Source of the DNA: Pseudomonadota bacterium
Lineage (GTDB): Bacteria; Pseudomonadota; Gammaproteobacteria; Burkholderiales; Gallionellaceae
Direction: 5' to 3'
Assembly (NCBI GenBank): GCA_021787435.1
Contig: JAJYLY010000018.1
Location: 1 to 41,556, forward strand
Length of the DNA: 41,556 nt
Made by a program: the position numbers and the translations under genes. Positions 7,430 through 15,470 of the stretch are shown one piece after another (positions within the stretch are counted from its first letter, which is position 1; every line of letters begins with the position of its first letter). The notes beneath the pieces are model-generated. The model was not told where the DNA came from. It did not search any database and saw only the letters and a program-made list of their open reading frames with translations.

Positions 7430-8031
7430 TCCACCGCCTCGAGATACGGGCGCATCACGTTGGCAACGCGGCAGATTTTGGCGAAACGCCAGAGGTCGTC
7501 AGCTGAGGCTTTTTTCTTTGCGCGTGCATCTTTCAGCGCTTCCAACGCGACATCGAGTCCGATCTTGTTGCGATGCTTGAAGCAATCGGCAATGGTCTTA
7601 GCCACACAGTAAACTCGCAGTTTGATTTGATCACGCTCAACGACCTCGATTCCCTCAGAATAGGCATCACCCGCAAACTGAACCATCTTGACCGGCGGGT
7701 AGTCGATCTTCGGCGTATGGCTGCCACGCGGCATGGCAATCCATACCTGTCGCGGCAGCTGGGTGGTCAGTTCATGAAACTGCAGGGCTGTAAGCAGACA
7801 GAAGACTGCCTGTGGCACTTTGGTAGCAATCGTGGCCAGGCTCTCATACTCGGAGCCTTGATTACCTGGCAGCCGATAGATGCCACGTCCGGTCTTTTCC
7901 AGCAGGCCACTGATTGTCATTCTCGTCAGCACTATCCTGGGCGCCCCGATAGTGTCGAGATCGCCTGGACGCAGTATTCCCTTCTGGCTGGCCAGAGCAA
8001 GAACTCGTTGGATATGGGTGTTTTGGCGCAT
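7426..8031 (-). CDS. AbiEi-type antitoxin / transcriptional regulator
   Basis: This 201-residue antitoxin pairs with the AbiEii toxin. The N-terminal winged-helix part (RVLALASQKGILRPGDLDTIG, then TRMTISGLLEKTGRGIYRLPG, residues about 9-55) is typical of AbiEi proteins, which repress their own operon. The C-terminal part (RVYCVAKTIADCFKHRNKIG and ALEALKDA) matches the AbiEi antitoxin domain. In type IV systems the antitoxin is not thought to bind the toxin directly. It is the first gene of the two-gene operon. The start at 8031 is the first Met and fits the family. Confidence 0.88.
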   Translation of the reverse strand: MRQNTHIQRVLALASQKGILRPGDLDTIGAPRIVLTRMTISGLLEKTGRGIYRLPGNQGSEYESLATIATKVPQAVFCLLTALQFHELTTQLPRQVWIAMPRGSHTPKIDYPPVKMVQFAGDAYSEGIEVVERDQIKLRVYCVAKTIADCFKHRNKIGLDVALEALKDARAKKKASADDLWRFAKICRVANVMRPYLEAVE

Positions 8032-8176
8032 GATCTACAAATTATGTTCCATGTATTCGTCGAATGCAAATAAGCAACGAACAGTAGGAACAACTCAATG
8101 ATTGGAATGGACACACCCCCGCACTTCGCCCGAGATAACGTCAAATCTGGTGTATGGCTGGCAACATTTGTTTTCG

Positions 8177-8380
8177 TTATCCACAAAAAAGTGGATTCAA
8201 CTATAAGGAAAAACTAAAGGAAAAAACTAAAGGCATACCTAAAGGTTTAGGGGGGGTGCAATTATGCGCTTCTTTGGGGTGCATTTATGCGCTGAAATAG
8301 CTTTAAATGGGGGGGGTTATGCGCATGTAAGGGGGGCAGATATGCGTGGACAATTTTATCGGTCAACAGGCTTGTCCACA
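8177..8380. other. candidate plasmid-type replication origin
   Basis: This non-coding region downstream of repA carries a perfect DnaA box TTATCCACA (8177-8185) and a near-perfect TTGTCCACA (8372-8380). The latter forms an 8-base inverted repeat with GTGGACAA (8346-8353). Three A-rich CTAAAGG-type repeats start near 8213, 8226 and 8238, spaced 12-13 bases like the AT-rich repeats of an unwinding region. An iteron-like array lies at 8254-8347. With repA ending at 8392, this is the layout of an iteron-controlled origin. The rest of the 8032-8391 gap, before the AbiE promoter, has no gene I can see. Confidence 0.65.
8254..8347 (+). repeat. four iteron-like direct repeats
   Basis: The core TTATGCGC occurs at 8262-8269, 8285-8292 and 8317-8324, with a variant ATATGCGT at 8340-8347. 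Each is preceded by a G-run. Spacings are 23, 32 and 23 bases, so repeats within each pair lie about two helical turns apart. The first two copies share 15 of 16 bases (GGGTGCA followed by A or T, then TTATGCGC). These are probable RepA binding sites. Confidence 0.65.
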
Positions 8381-8391
8381 GCACGCAAACA

Positions 8392-9291
8392 TCAATCTCG
8401 ATATGGAATGGGCGGAGGAGAAGCTATCAACAAAAGACCTCCTTTCACAACTTTAACTTTGGCCAATGGATAAACTGCCAGAGCCTGATTCAATGCCTTC
8501 ACAAAGCTTTTTTTAAAGTCCTTAGCTGGGTCTTTTCCGCTGTATTCCTGACCAAACTGCTCATATAAACTTGCCCAGTGCAAGATGACCGGACGCCCAT
8601 TTATGCGGTGCAATCGTTGTGCAAGCCAGCAATAAACATCCATCGACAGAGCAGACGCTTTTAATGCTGTAAATGCCCGTATATCTAAAGGAACCGCCCG
8701 ATCACAAAGACTATTATAATATTCATTAGAAAAGGTGATCGTTCCTGGCCACAATGATTTTTGACCATCAAGATTTTGGCCAATCCATGCTTCAAAATGT
8801 TTGATTGGTCTTCCATTGAAGGTATGAGCACGCCCCTCTAGCGTAAATCCGAGCGTCATGTCGCATGCTGCGAGGGATTGAATTTGGTTTTTGAAATTAT
8901 GGATCGTACCCGTTTTGCCTCCTGTAACTTTTTTACCAAGCATTTTCATAAATTCACTTGCACTATTTCCGATCGTGATTTCCTGCGTTTTGTATCGTAG
9001 CGCAAAAGTGTTCATCCAAGCCAAAATCAATCGGGGCGCAGGCCCATAAGGAATCGGCTGCAAAACGAATTTCTCACCGTCCCAAATTTCACCAGCCTTT
9101 ACTAATAAAATAGCCTCTCCACAGCGTCGCTCAAAAGAGATTTCTTCAACCTTTGATCGCGGCAATCCCACCTGACACAAAATTGAATGAAAATATGTGG
9201 CCTCCTCGCTTGTAGCTCGGTTCTTAGATATAGTATAAGAAGCTGAAATTAGACTCTCATCGTGCCTTGAAGTTTTCAGGGATGAATTCAT
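8392..9291 (-). CDS. repA: RepA-like plasmid replication initiator
   Basis: This 299-residue protein matches the plasmid RepA family (RepA_C). It shows PIPYGPAPRLILAWMNTFAL around residues 79-98, then TIGNSASEFMKMLGKKVTGG and a helix-rich middle. It continues with RAFTALKASALSMDVYCWLA and the later WASLYEQFG segment. Such proteins bind origin repeats and load host replication factors. Its start overlaps the stop of the upstream helix-turn-helix gene by four bases, and candidate iterons and DnaA boxes lie just past its stop. It appears full length. Inside an integrated element it may be a relic or may support excised replication. The family call is strong. Confidence 0.88.
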   Translation of the reverse strand: MNSSLKTSRHDESLISASYTISKNRATSEEATYFHSILCQVGLPRSKVEEISFERRCGEAILLVKAGEIWDGEKFVLQPIPYGPAPRLILAWMNTFALRYKTQEITIGNSASEFMKMLGKKVTGGKTGTIHNFKNQIQSLAACDMTLGFTLEGRAHTFNGRPIKHFEAWIGQNLDGQKSLWPGTITFSNEYYNSLCDRAVPLDIRAFTALKASALSMDVYCWLAQRLHRINGRPVILHWASLYEQFGQEYSGKDPAKDFKKSFVKALNQALAVYPLAKVKVVKGGLLLIASPPPIPYRD

Positions 9292-9656
9292 TGCTCCACC
9301 CCGCTTTGCAGGATGGCGCGAGCTTCTGCCGTCTTTTGTGCGTTGGTTTTCCTGCCAACCTTACCTTTTCTGCCATATGGATTATGTGATGCACGCCGTA
9401 CAAGCGGTGGTTGAGGTTGGGGTTCTCCATCCACCAGCCAACTGATTAAATCCGTCAGCGTGGCATATTGTTCTCCTCCTTCAAACTGACGGATACGAAT
9501 CGGAAAAACTCTCCGTTCGATTTGCTTGCGAATCGTACCAACTTTTTTTTCAAAAAATTCTGCAAGTTGCACAACTGAAAGCATTGGTGGCAAAGCATCA
9601 ACGCGCGCAGCAAGCGTTGCTGGCAAAATTGGAAATTTCGAGTACTGGTCGGCCAT
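9288..9656 (-). CDS. helix-turn-helix protein upstream of repA
   Basis: This 122-residue protein has an excisionase/MerR-like helix-turn-helix at residues about 24-55 (MLSVVQLAEFFEKKVGTIRK, then RRVFPIRI) and a basic C-terminal tail rich in Gly, Arg and Lys (YGRKGKVGRKTNAQK). It is the first gene of the repA operon and overlaps repA by four bases. It could be a copy-control regulator or a recombination directionality factor for the nearby integrase. A perfect 7-base inverted repeat 14 bases upstream of its start could be its operator. The HTH is clear; the role is inferred. Confidence 0.7.
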   Translation of the reverse strand: MADQYSKFPILPATLAARVDALPPMLSVVQLAEFFEKKVGTIRKQIERRVFPIRIRQFEGGEQYATLTDLISWLVDGEPQPQPPLVRRASHNPYGRKGKVGRKTNAQKTAEARAILQSGVEQ

Positions 9657-10092
9657 GGCCGTTCTCCATCATGCACAAAGTGCATGAACGAAGAGCGTGT
9701 GACAGCTGGCGCACGGGTGTGCGCCTTGAGGCTGAGAGTTTGGGTAGGGGATTGACCGCGCTTCGATCGCAGATGAGCGAACTTAAACTTCAACAATCCA
9801 AGGCCAAAAATGACCCAACGCGCTTCTGGCGCGTCATTCAACCCCGCGCGGTAACCCACGCACAAATTTCACAAGAGGAAGGTTTAAGACCAGAGAGCGG
9901 ACATTCTTGTCCCTAGGATGCAATATGCCGAGTTGTTCCCTTGACCTTTGTTTGCAATTGGAGTCAAGATCGATGCTTTAAAGTCTTTGCGGCGCAGACT
10001 GTGAAGTCAGTGAAATGAAATCACAGTAAAATTATCGCTTGGGCAATTCAGAGAGTCAAGAGTTTTTTTGGCATCGCCTAGATTATTTTCTG
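9657..10092. other. 436-base gap upstream of the repA operon
   Basis: This gap separates the HTH-repA operon start from the end of the integrase gene. It should hold the repA promoter, and carries the CATGCAC/GTGCATG palindrome at its left edge. A GC-rich hairpin is at ACGCGC/GCGCGT (9818-9834). Frames on either strand here resemble no known protein, and I see no RNA gene. Confidence 0.4.
9670..9686. promoter_or_regulatory. perfect inverted repeat, candidate operator of the repA operon
   Basis: CATGCAC-AAA-GTGCATG is a perfect 7-base inverted repeat with a three-base spacer. It starts 14 bases before the HTH gene start, where a bound dimer would block transcription or translation initiation. 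Autoregulation by the HTH protein is inferred. Confidence 0.45.
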
Positions 10093-11145
10093 TTACCTTT
10101 TGCTCTTCAACTTCTTGGCCAGTCGCTCTGCATCCTGATGGTTATATCTCTTCAACATCTGGAGCGTGCGATGACCAGAGACTGCGGCCATTTCCAGCAT
10201 TGAGAAGTCTCCTCTCTCACTCAATCTGCTGAGCGATTCATGGCGCAAATCATGGAAAGTGAAATCTTTTATTCCTGCCCTAACTACTGCCGCATGGAAG
10301 GCGTGATAGAGCGTCATCCGCTGAAGTGGGATAACCTTCATTTTATTTCCAATCTTGCGCAGCAAAGTCTTAAAAATATTAATCGCGCGAGGTGTAAGTG
10401 GTACGATACGCCCCTGCACTTCATCATTGTCGTTTTTGCTCTCGCGTATAGTTGCAATACTCCTGCCCAGATCTACATCCTGCCAATTCAGAGCAAGAAT
10501 CTCTCCCTGCCTCATAGCCAGCTCGATGGCCAGTTCCACGGCAGGTAGCAGGTAGGGATTTCGACTTGTTTTGCACTCCGTCAAGAGTTTTTTCATTTCA
10601 TCTTTGTTAAGTCGTCTGTCGCGACCCTTACTCTCACCTGGCTTGCTAATTTTCTCCACGGGATTACCTCGTGGCAATGTGATGTTCTCCTCTTTTTCGG
10701 CGTACGAAAACAGTTTGGATAACATGAAAATTTCCTTGCGTATGGTGCTGTCTTTTATTTTTTCACCACGCCACAACGTATTGCCGCGATCATTACGATA
10801 TTTCTTGATGAGCTTTTGATCGATGACGGCCAATGAATATTGGCCAAGAGCATTTTTGAGATGCTGCAGCTGGAAGCGCCAAGCCTCTTTTTTGTCTTCG
10901 CGCTGCTTATAATTTTCCGGCTTCTCCGCGTAGTCGGTAATGAAGCGGTCGATGAGGTCGCCAAGTGTTGTGCGCTCAGCGTCTGATGCAGAAACAAAAA
11001 CACCTTCAGCAATTTTTGCTTCTATCTTATTTGCCCAGTCTTTAGCCGCAGACTTTGTCGGAAATGTTTTAGATTGTGCCGGAAATCCTTTCCGACGAAC
11101 TTTTGCCTGCCACCAACCAGATTCTCTCAATTCAAAAGTTGCCAT
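10093..11145 (-). CDS. phage-type tyrosine integrase (element A)
   Basis: This complete 350-residue integrase has an N-terminal arm-binding region (FELRESGWWQAKVRRKGFP, residues 4-22), a core-binding domain (about 60-155), and a catalytic domain with all key residues. These are R212 (AMRQGEIL), K237, H298 and R301 (FHDLRHESL), H325 (VSGHRT) and the nucleophile Y334 (RYNHQ). Its start lies 86 bases from a truncated tRNA-Ser 3' end, the standard int-att arrangement. It therefore probably integrates element A at tRNA-Ser(GGA). No frameshift or truncation is seen, so the element may still be mobile. Confidence 0.92.
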   Translation of the reverse strand: MATFELRESGWWQAKVRRKGFPAQSKTFPTKSAAKDWANKIEAKIAEGVFVSASDAERTTLGDLIDRFITDYAEKPENYKQREDKKEAWRFQLQHLKNALGQYSLAVIDQKLIKKYRNDRGNTLWRGEKIKDSTIRKEIFMLSKLFSYAEKEENITLPRGNPVEKISKPGESKGRDRRLNKDEMKKLLTECKTSRNPYLLPAVELAIELAMRQGEILALNWQDVDLGRSIATIRESKNDNDEVQGRIVPLTPRAINIFKTLLRKIGNKMKVIPLQRMTLYHAFHAAVVRAGIKDFTFHDLRHESLSRLSERGDFSMLEMAAVSGHRTLQMLKRYNHQDAERLAKKLKSKR

Positions 11146-11231
11146 AAAGTGTCCCCGTTTTGTCCCGGAAATTAACTTTTACAACTATAGAGTGAGCTAT
11201 AACTCCAGTCAAATATACGCTCTAAGCTATT

Positions 11232-11305
11232 ATGGACGCACGCCTGGAAAGCGTGTTTGGGATAATATCCCAACGGGGGTTCGAATCCCCCCTTCTCCGC
11301 CAAAT
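11232..11305 (+). other. attachment site: 3' fragment of tRNA-Ser(GGA)
   Basis: From about 11232 the sequence matches a class II tRNA-Ser. It has anticodon stem CACGC/GCGTG with the GGA anticodon, a long variable arm TTGGGAT/ATCCCAA, T-arm GGGGG-TTCGAAT-CCCCC, and the 3' acceptor strand CTTCTCC-G-CCA ending at 11302. The required 5' acceptor strand (GGAGAAG) and D-arm are absent upstream. It is therefore not a working tRNA but the duplicated half left by integration. The crossover was probably near the anticodon stem. The intact gene should lie beyond the left edge. Confidence 0.85.
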
Positions 11306-11526
11306 CAATGAGTTAAGGTTACTTAACCTTACTTTGAATTACCTGAACCTACCTAGAAAATTGGTTTTAACTGTGCCAAATTTGTGCCAAGTGTGCCAGA
11401 TTTGTGAAAACACACAAAGTAGTTTTTGGTAAGTCGCAGCGAAGTTGCGCACCATTAAATCCATGAATCTTTCTTCGACAAAGAATCTATAGTTGTTGTC
11501 CTGGCAGGTATCTTCTGCAGCCGTTG

Positions 11527-11560
11527 ATCGGCCTTATGTATCGCGCTACATAAGGCCGAT
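11527..11560. repeat. perfect 14-base inverted repeat with 6-base loop
   Basis: ATCGGCCTTATGTA (11527-11540) and TACATAAGGCCGAT (11547-11560) pair perfectly around TCGCGC. Related words TTATGTAGACC and TTATGTCGA follow at 11561-11584. There is no T-run, so it is not a terminator. It could be a transposon end or recombinase site, or an operator, near the left end of element B. Confidence 0.6.
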
Positions 11561-11611
11561 TATGTAGACCAGTGATTATGTCGATTTGGCGCTCTGCGCC
11601 TGCCATAAGCC

Positions 11612-11758
11612 TTGCGCTGGGTGCGTTCGATGCACCCAGGCGATCGGATTGCCATTAATGCAGCGTACACACGGAAGAAAGGTCTGCCCTTCGACAATCA
11701 CTCCCAAACGGTTTCAGTCATGGCCATCAAGGCTGCTGGAATCTTGGTGCGCGTTTAA
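11612..11758 (+). pseudogene. relic of an McrB-like AAA ATPase N-terminal region
   Basis: A 48-codon frame contains VRSMHPGDRIAINAAYTRKK followed by GLPFDNHSQTVSVMAIKAAG. This resembles the region of McrB-family proteins (nucleotide-driven restriction subunits of type IV systems) that precedes the AAA+ motor. It is bounded by stops at both ends (11606 and 11756), so only a fragment survives. The assignment is from memory of the family pattern. It suggests that this end of element B once held a restriction or defence gene. Confidence 0.4.
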
Positions 11759-11759
11759 A

Positions 11760-11793
11760 ATTACCCAGTCCTGCGCGTTGAATTTTACCCAGT
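11760..11793 (+). repeat. two direct copies of TTACCCAGT, possible IS-end relic
   Basis: ATTACCCAGT (11760-11769) and TTTACCCAGT (11784-11793) are direct repeats 24 bases apart, touching the end of the transporter gene. Repeats of this look occur at ends of some IS21-type insertion sequences. No transposase is present, so this is only a guess. Confidence 0.25.
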
Positions 11794-12950
11794 TAGCTGA
11801 CAGTTGCAATACATGGCGAGACAAACAGATGGCCTTTCCAGCCACCATGAATGGTTCGTGCGGCGACTAGCACCCACATCGCAGCAAGCACGATGACCAA
11901 AAACGTTCCGAAGATGGAGAGCGCAGCGACTTTCAGCAGCACGCCCAGTTTCAGTGTCGCAACTGTATAGACGCCCAATGGAAAGGTATAGCCCCACCAG
12001 CCAAGATTGAACGGCACGCCAGCGCGGAAATAACGGATCGTAATAAGGATGGCAAGCAGCAGCCACCAGAGGCCGACTCCCCAGAACAGTGTTCCTGCAA
12101 TTACGCCAATGCCTGCTGCAACCGTGCCGATGCTCGCCATGCCTTGTGCGGTGAAGATGGTTGGCGCATTGCTGCTCAGTACCAGCATGCCGAACGCGCC
12201 CGTTCCGATGGGCCCCAGCGACAGCCAGCTGGATGCGGCCATGCTATCTGGCGGCAATCGGTGCATTGCCATGCGCAGAAACAGTATTGTGAGGATGCCA
12301 AAAGCGACTGGAACCGAATAGGCCCAGAGTATATAGCTGGCAATGATGGTAAGAAACTGGGCATTCGCATCGGCCAGATGTGGGGCGAGCAGGCCACCGC
12401 TTGCCGCCGCAACCTCGGCTGCAACGACAGGTAGCAGCCATATCGCTGTCATCTTATCGAGGGAGCCATGCGCCTGTCGCGTAAACATGAAATAGGGTAT
12501 GAGTACACCGCAAGCGAGAGACATGGCGACATCAACCCACCACAATATTTGTGCTATATCGATCATGCCGTCACCCCAGCGCGGCAAACCGAAAAACAAG
12601 AATCCGTTTATGATGGTCGCCAGTCCCATCGGGATGGTGCCGATGAACATCGACACGATGTTATGGCTGAATATCCGCTGGGCCTCGGGAAAAAACATGA
12701 CCCAACGGGCTGCATAGAGCACGGTGAACAGCGTAAATAAACAGATGTTGAACAGCCACAGTCCTTCGCCGATTGCGCGCAACGTCGAACCCGCACCAGG
12801 CACTTGCGGCAATGCCAGTGCGAGTATTCCGGTACCCATGGTGGCAGCAAACCAATTGGGGGTGAACTGCCGAATCATTTCGCGCGGATGGTCAAGTTGG
12901 GCAAGCGGCTTAAGCCCAGTAATAAATTCGGCAATGCGGTTGCGGGTCAT
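11793..12950 (-). CDS. TDT-family transporter (TehA/SLAC1/sulfite-efflux type)
   Basis: This 385-residue inner-membrane protein has about ten hydrophobic helices. It contains the family signature near the N-terminus (FTPNWFAATMGTGILALAL, residues about 29-47) and the long-range pattern of TDT proteins (TehA, Mae1, Ssu1, SLAC1). These export or conduct anions such as sulfite, dicarboxylates or chloride. The substrate cannot be read from sequence; sulfite or dicarboxylate are the usual annotations. It overlaps the upstream LysR gene by four bases, so both are probably transcribed together. The C-terminus ends next to possible IS debris and its last residues may be altered. It is cargo of element B. 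Confidence 0.85.
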   Translation of the reverse strand: MTRNRIAEFITGLKPLAQLDHPREMIRQFTPNWFAATMGTGILALALPQVPGAGSTLRAIGEGLWLFNICLFTLFTVLYAARWVMFFPEAQRIFSHNIVSMFIGTIPMGLATIINGFLFFGLPRWGDGMIDIAQILWWVDVAMSLACGVLIPYFMFTRQAHGSLDKMTAIWLLPVVAAEVAAASGGLLAPHLADANAQFLTIIASYILWAYSVPVAFGILTILFLRMAMHRLPPDSMAASSWLSLGPIGTGAFGMLVLSSNAPTIFTAQGMASIGTVAAGIGVIAGTLFWGVGLWWLLLAILITIRYFRAGVPFNLGWWGYTFPLGVYTVATLKLGVLLKVAALSIFGTFLVIVLAAMWVLVAARTIHGGWKGHLFVSPCIATVS

Positions 12951-13819
12951 GGTGTATTTTCCTCGATTAATTTCAATAGTGCATCTGCGGCCTTGCTGCG
13001 ATAGCGCTCCTTGTGGCGCAGTGCGAAGAAGGGACGGACTGGAAGTTCGAAAGGTAATGGATGGAGGACACCTGTGCTCAACGCGCGAGCGACGACAAGT
13101 GCGGAAAGAACGGCGACACCTGCACCAGTCTCGACAGCCGTACGAACAGATTCATTCGACGGCAAGGTCAAGGCGATATTGAGGGTTTCTGGATCAAGAC
13201 CACGGATGCGCAGCGCTTCTTCAAAGGTTGAGCGTGTACCAGATCCTGATTCGCGCATGATCCAGTGTGCATTACGCAGCCATTCATTATCGATATGGGC
13301 AACCGGATCATTCCCGACCAGCACCAATTGGTCGTGTGCGACGGGCCAGTGTAATATTGCGCCATCGTCGATGGTGCCTTCGACAAAACCGAGCTCTGCC
13401 GTTCCTACAGTTACACCATGTATCGCTTGCTCCGTATTGGCGATGGCAAGATCGACAGCGATCTGCGGATAACGTACGCGAAAGGCGGCCAGATGACGCG
13501 GTAGCCAATAATTAATGATGGTTTGGCTTGCAACCAGACGCAAGGTGCCGCGCTGCAGACTGCCGAATTCGGATAGTGCCAATTCCGCACTGGCTGCGCG
13601 GACGAGCACTGCACGCGCCTCATTCAAAAATACATGGCCTACTTCAGTAAGTTCGATACGCCGACCGATACGATGAAACAGCTCAACGCCATGTTGCGCT
13701 TCCAGAGCGGCGATGGCCGCACTTGCCGTCGATTGTGTTACATGTAGTGCTTCGGCCGCCTTTGTCATATGCTCGCGTTCGGCAACGCCAACAAAAATAC
13801 GTAATTGCTCAAGTGTCAT
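12947..13819 (-). CDS. LysR-family transcriptional regulator
   Basis: This 290-residue LysR regulator starts at 13819 with MTLEQLRIFVGVAEREHMTK. The helix-turn-helix region AAEALHVTQSTASAAIAALE spans about residues 21-40, and GVELFHRIGRRIELTEVG follows. The substrate-binding domain begins near residue 90 (GTLRLVASQTI). I chose 13819 over an upstream in-frame start because LysR proteins begin at this motif. It overlaps the TDT transporter gene by four bases in the same operon, so it is likely to control that exporter in response to an anion substrate. No divergent gene is present. Confidence 0.88.
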   Translation of the reverse strand: MTLEQLRIFVGVAEREHMTKAAEALHVTQSTASAAIAALEAQHGVELFHRIGRRIELTEVGHVFLNEARAVLVRAASAELALSEFGSLQRGTLRLVASQTIINYWLPRHLAAFRVRYPQIAVDLAIANTEQAIHGVTVGTAELGFVEGTIDDGAILHWPVAHDQLVLVGNDPVAHIDNEWLRNAHWIMRESGSGTRSTFEEALRIRGLDPETLNIALTLPSNESVRTAVETGAGVAVLSALVVARALSTGVLHPLPFELPVRPFFALRHKERYRSKAADALLKLIEENTP

Positions 13820-13992
13820 GGTTGATCCATCTGGTGAGACGCAAATATGCGCGACGGCAATCAATTTATCAAACAAATTATTTTTGTTAGAATAATCGTG
13901 AAAGAAGATTGATTATACTGGTTTTGAAATACTTAGTCGATCTTGAATAATTCGTTTAACCGCATTTCGACGGCTGGATTGTCATTTTTGCA

Positions 13993-14007
13993 AATCCCGC
14001 CTTCTCC
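13993..14007 (+). other. degenerate att-like sequence
   Basis: AATCCCGCCTTCTCC resembles the tRNA-Ser 3' end at 11285-11299 (AATCCCCCCTTCTCC), with one mismatch, but diverges right after. It is 218 bases from a short integrase relic on the minus strand, the same order as in the two clear int-att pairs. Between it and the LysR start (13820-13992) I see no gene. Confidence 0.35.
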
Positions 14008-14224
14008 ATAACGGCAATACACATTAGCAATGCCCATAAAACAAAGGTCCAAAAAAGCCGCAAGGCTCTGAGGTGTTGTCTGCGCAGCCTGATTTACCCA
14101 GCCTGCGCGAATTCAAGTATTCACCTTAGTCTTGTCAATTTATTCTCCACATCAGGAACTTGAGTGCTCTTTTGCCTAAGTACGTCAACTCGCGCAGGCT
14201 GTGTAATTCGTGACGCGCATCAAC

Positions 14225-14298
14225 ACCAAGCAATTCACCTGCCACAAAGTCAGACCAGGCAGACATCATCTGGCGTCGCTGCTCCAGTAAATCAGTTC
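14225..14298 (-). pseudogene. C-terminal fragment of a P4-type integrase
   Basis: These 74 bases match 17382-17455, the 3' end of the integrase in this island, with only four mismatches. They encode TDLLEQRRQMMSAWSDFVAG and a few more residues. Sequence on both sides is unrelated to integrase. It is probably a relic of an earlier element at the same site or of recombination between related integrases. The rest of 14008-14354 contains no gene I can support. Confidence 0.7.
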
Positions 14299-14354
14299 CG
14301 CAGGCAACGTCACGTTGTATGGGTTCATTGAAAAACCTCGCCATCTGGAAAAGT

Positions 14355-15242
14355 CTATGCTGACAGCAAATTGCCTAATGCCGATGACAAGTCAGGGTAG
14401 CGAAACGAATACCCCGTTGCCAGCACTTTGTTAGGCAGGACGCGCTGTCCTTCGAGCAATAAACCGGCCCGTTCACCCAGCATTAAATTCAACAGCGCTG
14501 AAGGTGCGGAAAAGGCCGCCAAACCATGCTGCACATCGACCAGTGTGCGGGTAAAATCCCTGTTGTTCACCGGATTGGGCGCTGTCATGTTCACCGGCCC
14601 GCTTGTCTGTTCATCGGCGATCAGGCGCAAAATGAGCTGCGTGTAATCGTCGATATGGATCCAGCTCATCCATTGCATGCCACTGCCAAAACGAACGCCC
14701 ATACCGAGCGGCAACAGCATCTTTGCAAGTATCCCGCCATCCCGGCTTAACACAAGGCCGGTACGCAACAGGCAGACGCGCATACCCTGCGCCTGCAACG
14801 CCGCCTGCTCCCAGGCGATGCACAGATCGGCAGCAAAGCCTTGTCCTGCGTTCGACGATTCATCGAGTGCTTCATCATAACGATTCCCATAATAACCAAT
14901 GGCCGAGCCGCTCAGAAAAACCGCAGGTTTAACACGTGCGCGCGCAATTTTATCTACCAGTTTTTCTGTGAGCGCCACTCGACTGTCCAGCAGTGCCTGA
15001 CGGCGCTTTTCTGACCATGCTTTATCGGCAATCGGCTCCCCGGCCAGATTGATGATCACATCAAAAACCGTATCAGGCTGCCATTCATCAAGCGAAGCAA
15101 ATGCTTTTACCGCGGCACCGCATTTTTCCGGGACCGATTCAGGTCGCCGGCTCAACACGGTGATTTGATGGCCCTTTTCATGCAGCAACCTGCAAAGCTT
15201 CCGGCCTATGAGCCCGGTCCCCCCGGTAATCAATATTCGCAT
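14355..15242 (-). CDS. TIGR01777-family NAD-dependent epimerase-like protein (YfcH type)
   Basis: This 295-residue Rossmann-fold protein of the extended SDR family starts MRILITGGTGLIGRKLC, the dinucleotide-binding glycine motif. The typical INLAGEPIADKAWSEKRR (residues about 68-85) and SGSAIGYYGN (about 109-118) follow. The C-terminal domain has the family end (VLPNKVLATGYSFRYPDL). The biochemical role of the family is unknown. The start at 15242 is favoured over an ATG three codons upstream because it places the glycine motif at the N-terminus. It is downstream of CIA30 and TspO genes on the same strand; this trio recurs in clusters associated with photolyase and light or porphyrin stress. 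Confidence 0.85.
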   Translation of the reverse strand: MRILITGGTGLIGRKLCRLLHEKGHQITVLSRRPESVPEKCGAAVKAFASLDEWQPDTVFDVIINLAGEPIADKAWSEKRRQALLDSRVALTEKLVDKIARARVKPAVFLSGSAIGYYGNRYDEALDESSNAGQGFAADLCIAWEQAALQAQGMRVCLLRTGLVLSRDGGILAKMLLPLGMGVRFGSGMQWMSWIHIDDYTQLILRLIADEQTSGPVNMTAPNPVNNRDFTRTLVDVQHGLAAFSAPSALLNLMLGERAGLLLEGQRVLPNKVLATGYSFRYPDLSSALGNLLSA

Positions 15243-15321
15243 CGTTAACACACCTTAAAAACGCTGGCCATATACTCAGGCTAAGTGAGGCCTATAGATC
15301 CGGCACGGTAAAGTTTTAACT

Positions 15322-15404
15322 CCGTTCAGGCTGAAGTACGAAGCCTGTCCTGAATATATCGAAGCGGCCCATTCGCCTTTCGACAAGGCTCTCCCGAGTC
15401 ATTC
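15322..15404. repeat. degenerate intergenic repeat (REP-like)
   Basis: Words such as CCGTTCAGGCTGA, GAAGCCTGTCCTGAA and CTTTCGACAAGGCTC are decayed forms of a GTTCAGGCTGAGCCTGTCGAA type palindromic repeat often found between proteobacterial genes. It sits in the 228-base gap between the TIGR01777 and CIA30 genes. No gene is seen there. Confidence 0.4.
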
Positions 15405-15470
15405 GACCAGATCATGAGATCTTTACCGAAGGGATCAAGATGAACGTACTTCAAACTTCATCTGCCCCGA

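Noticed and set aside
9455..9916. Overlapping frames on both strands upstream of the HTH gene
   Set aside because: They overlap the HTH gene or its promoter, have unusual composition and no recognisable motif.
11232..11302. Complete tRNA-Ser gene
   Set aside because: The 3' half is perfect, but the matching 5' acceptor strand and D-arm are missing, so it is an att fragment.
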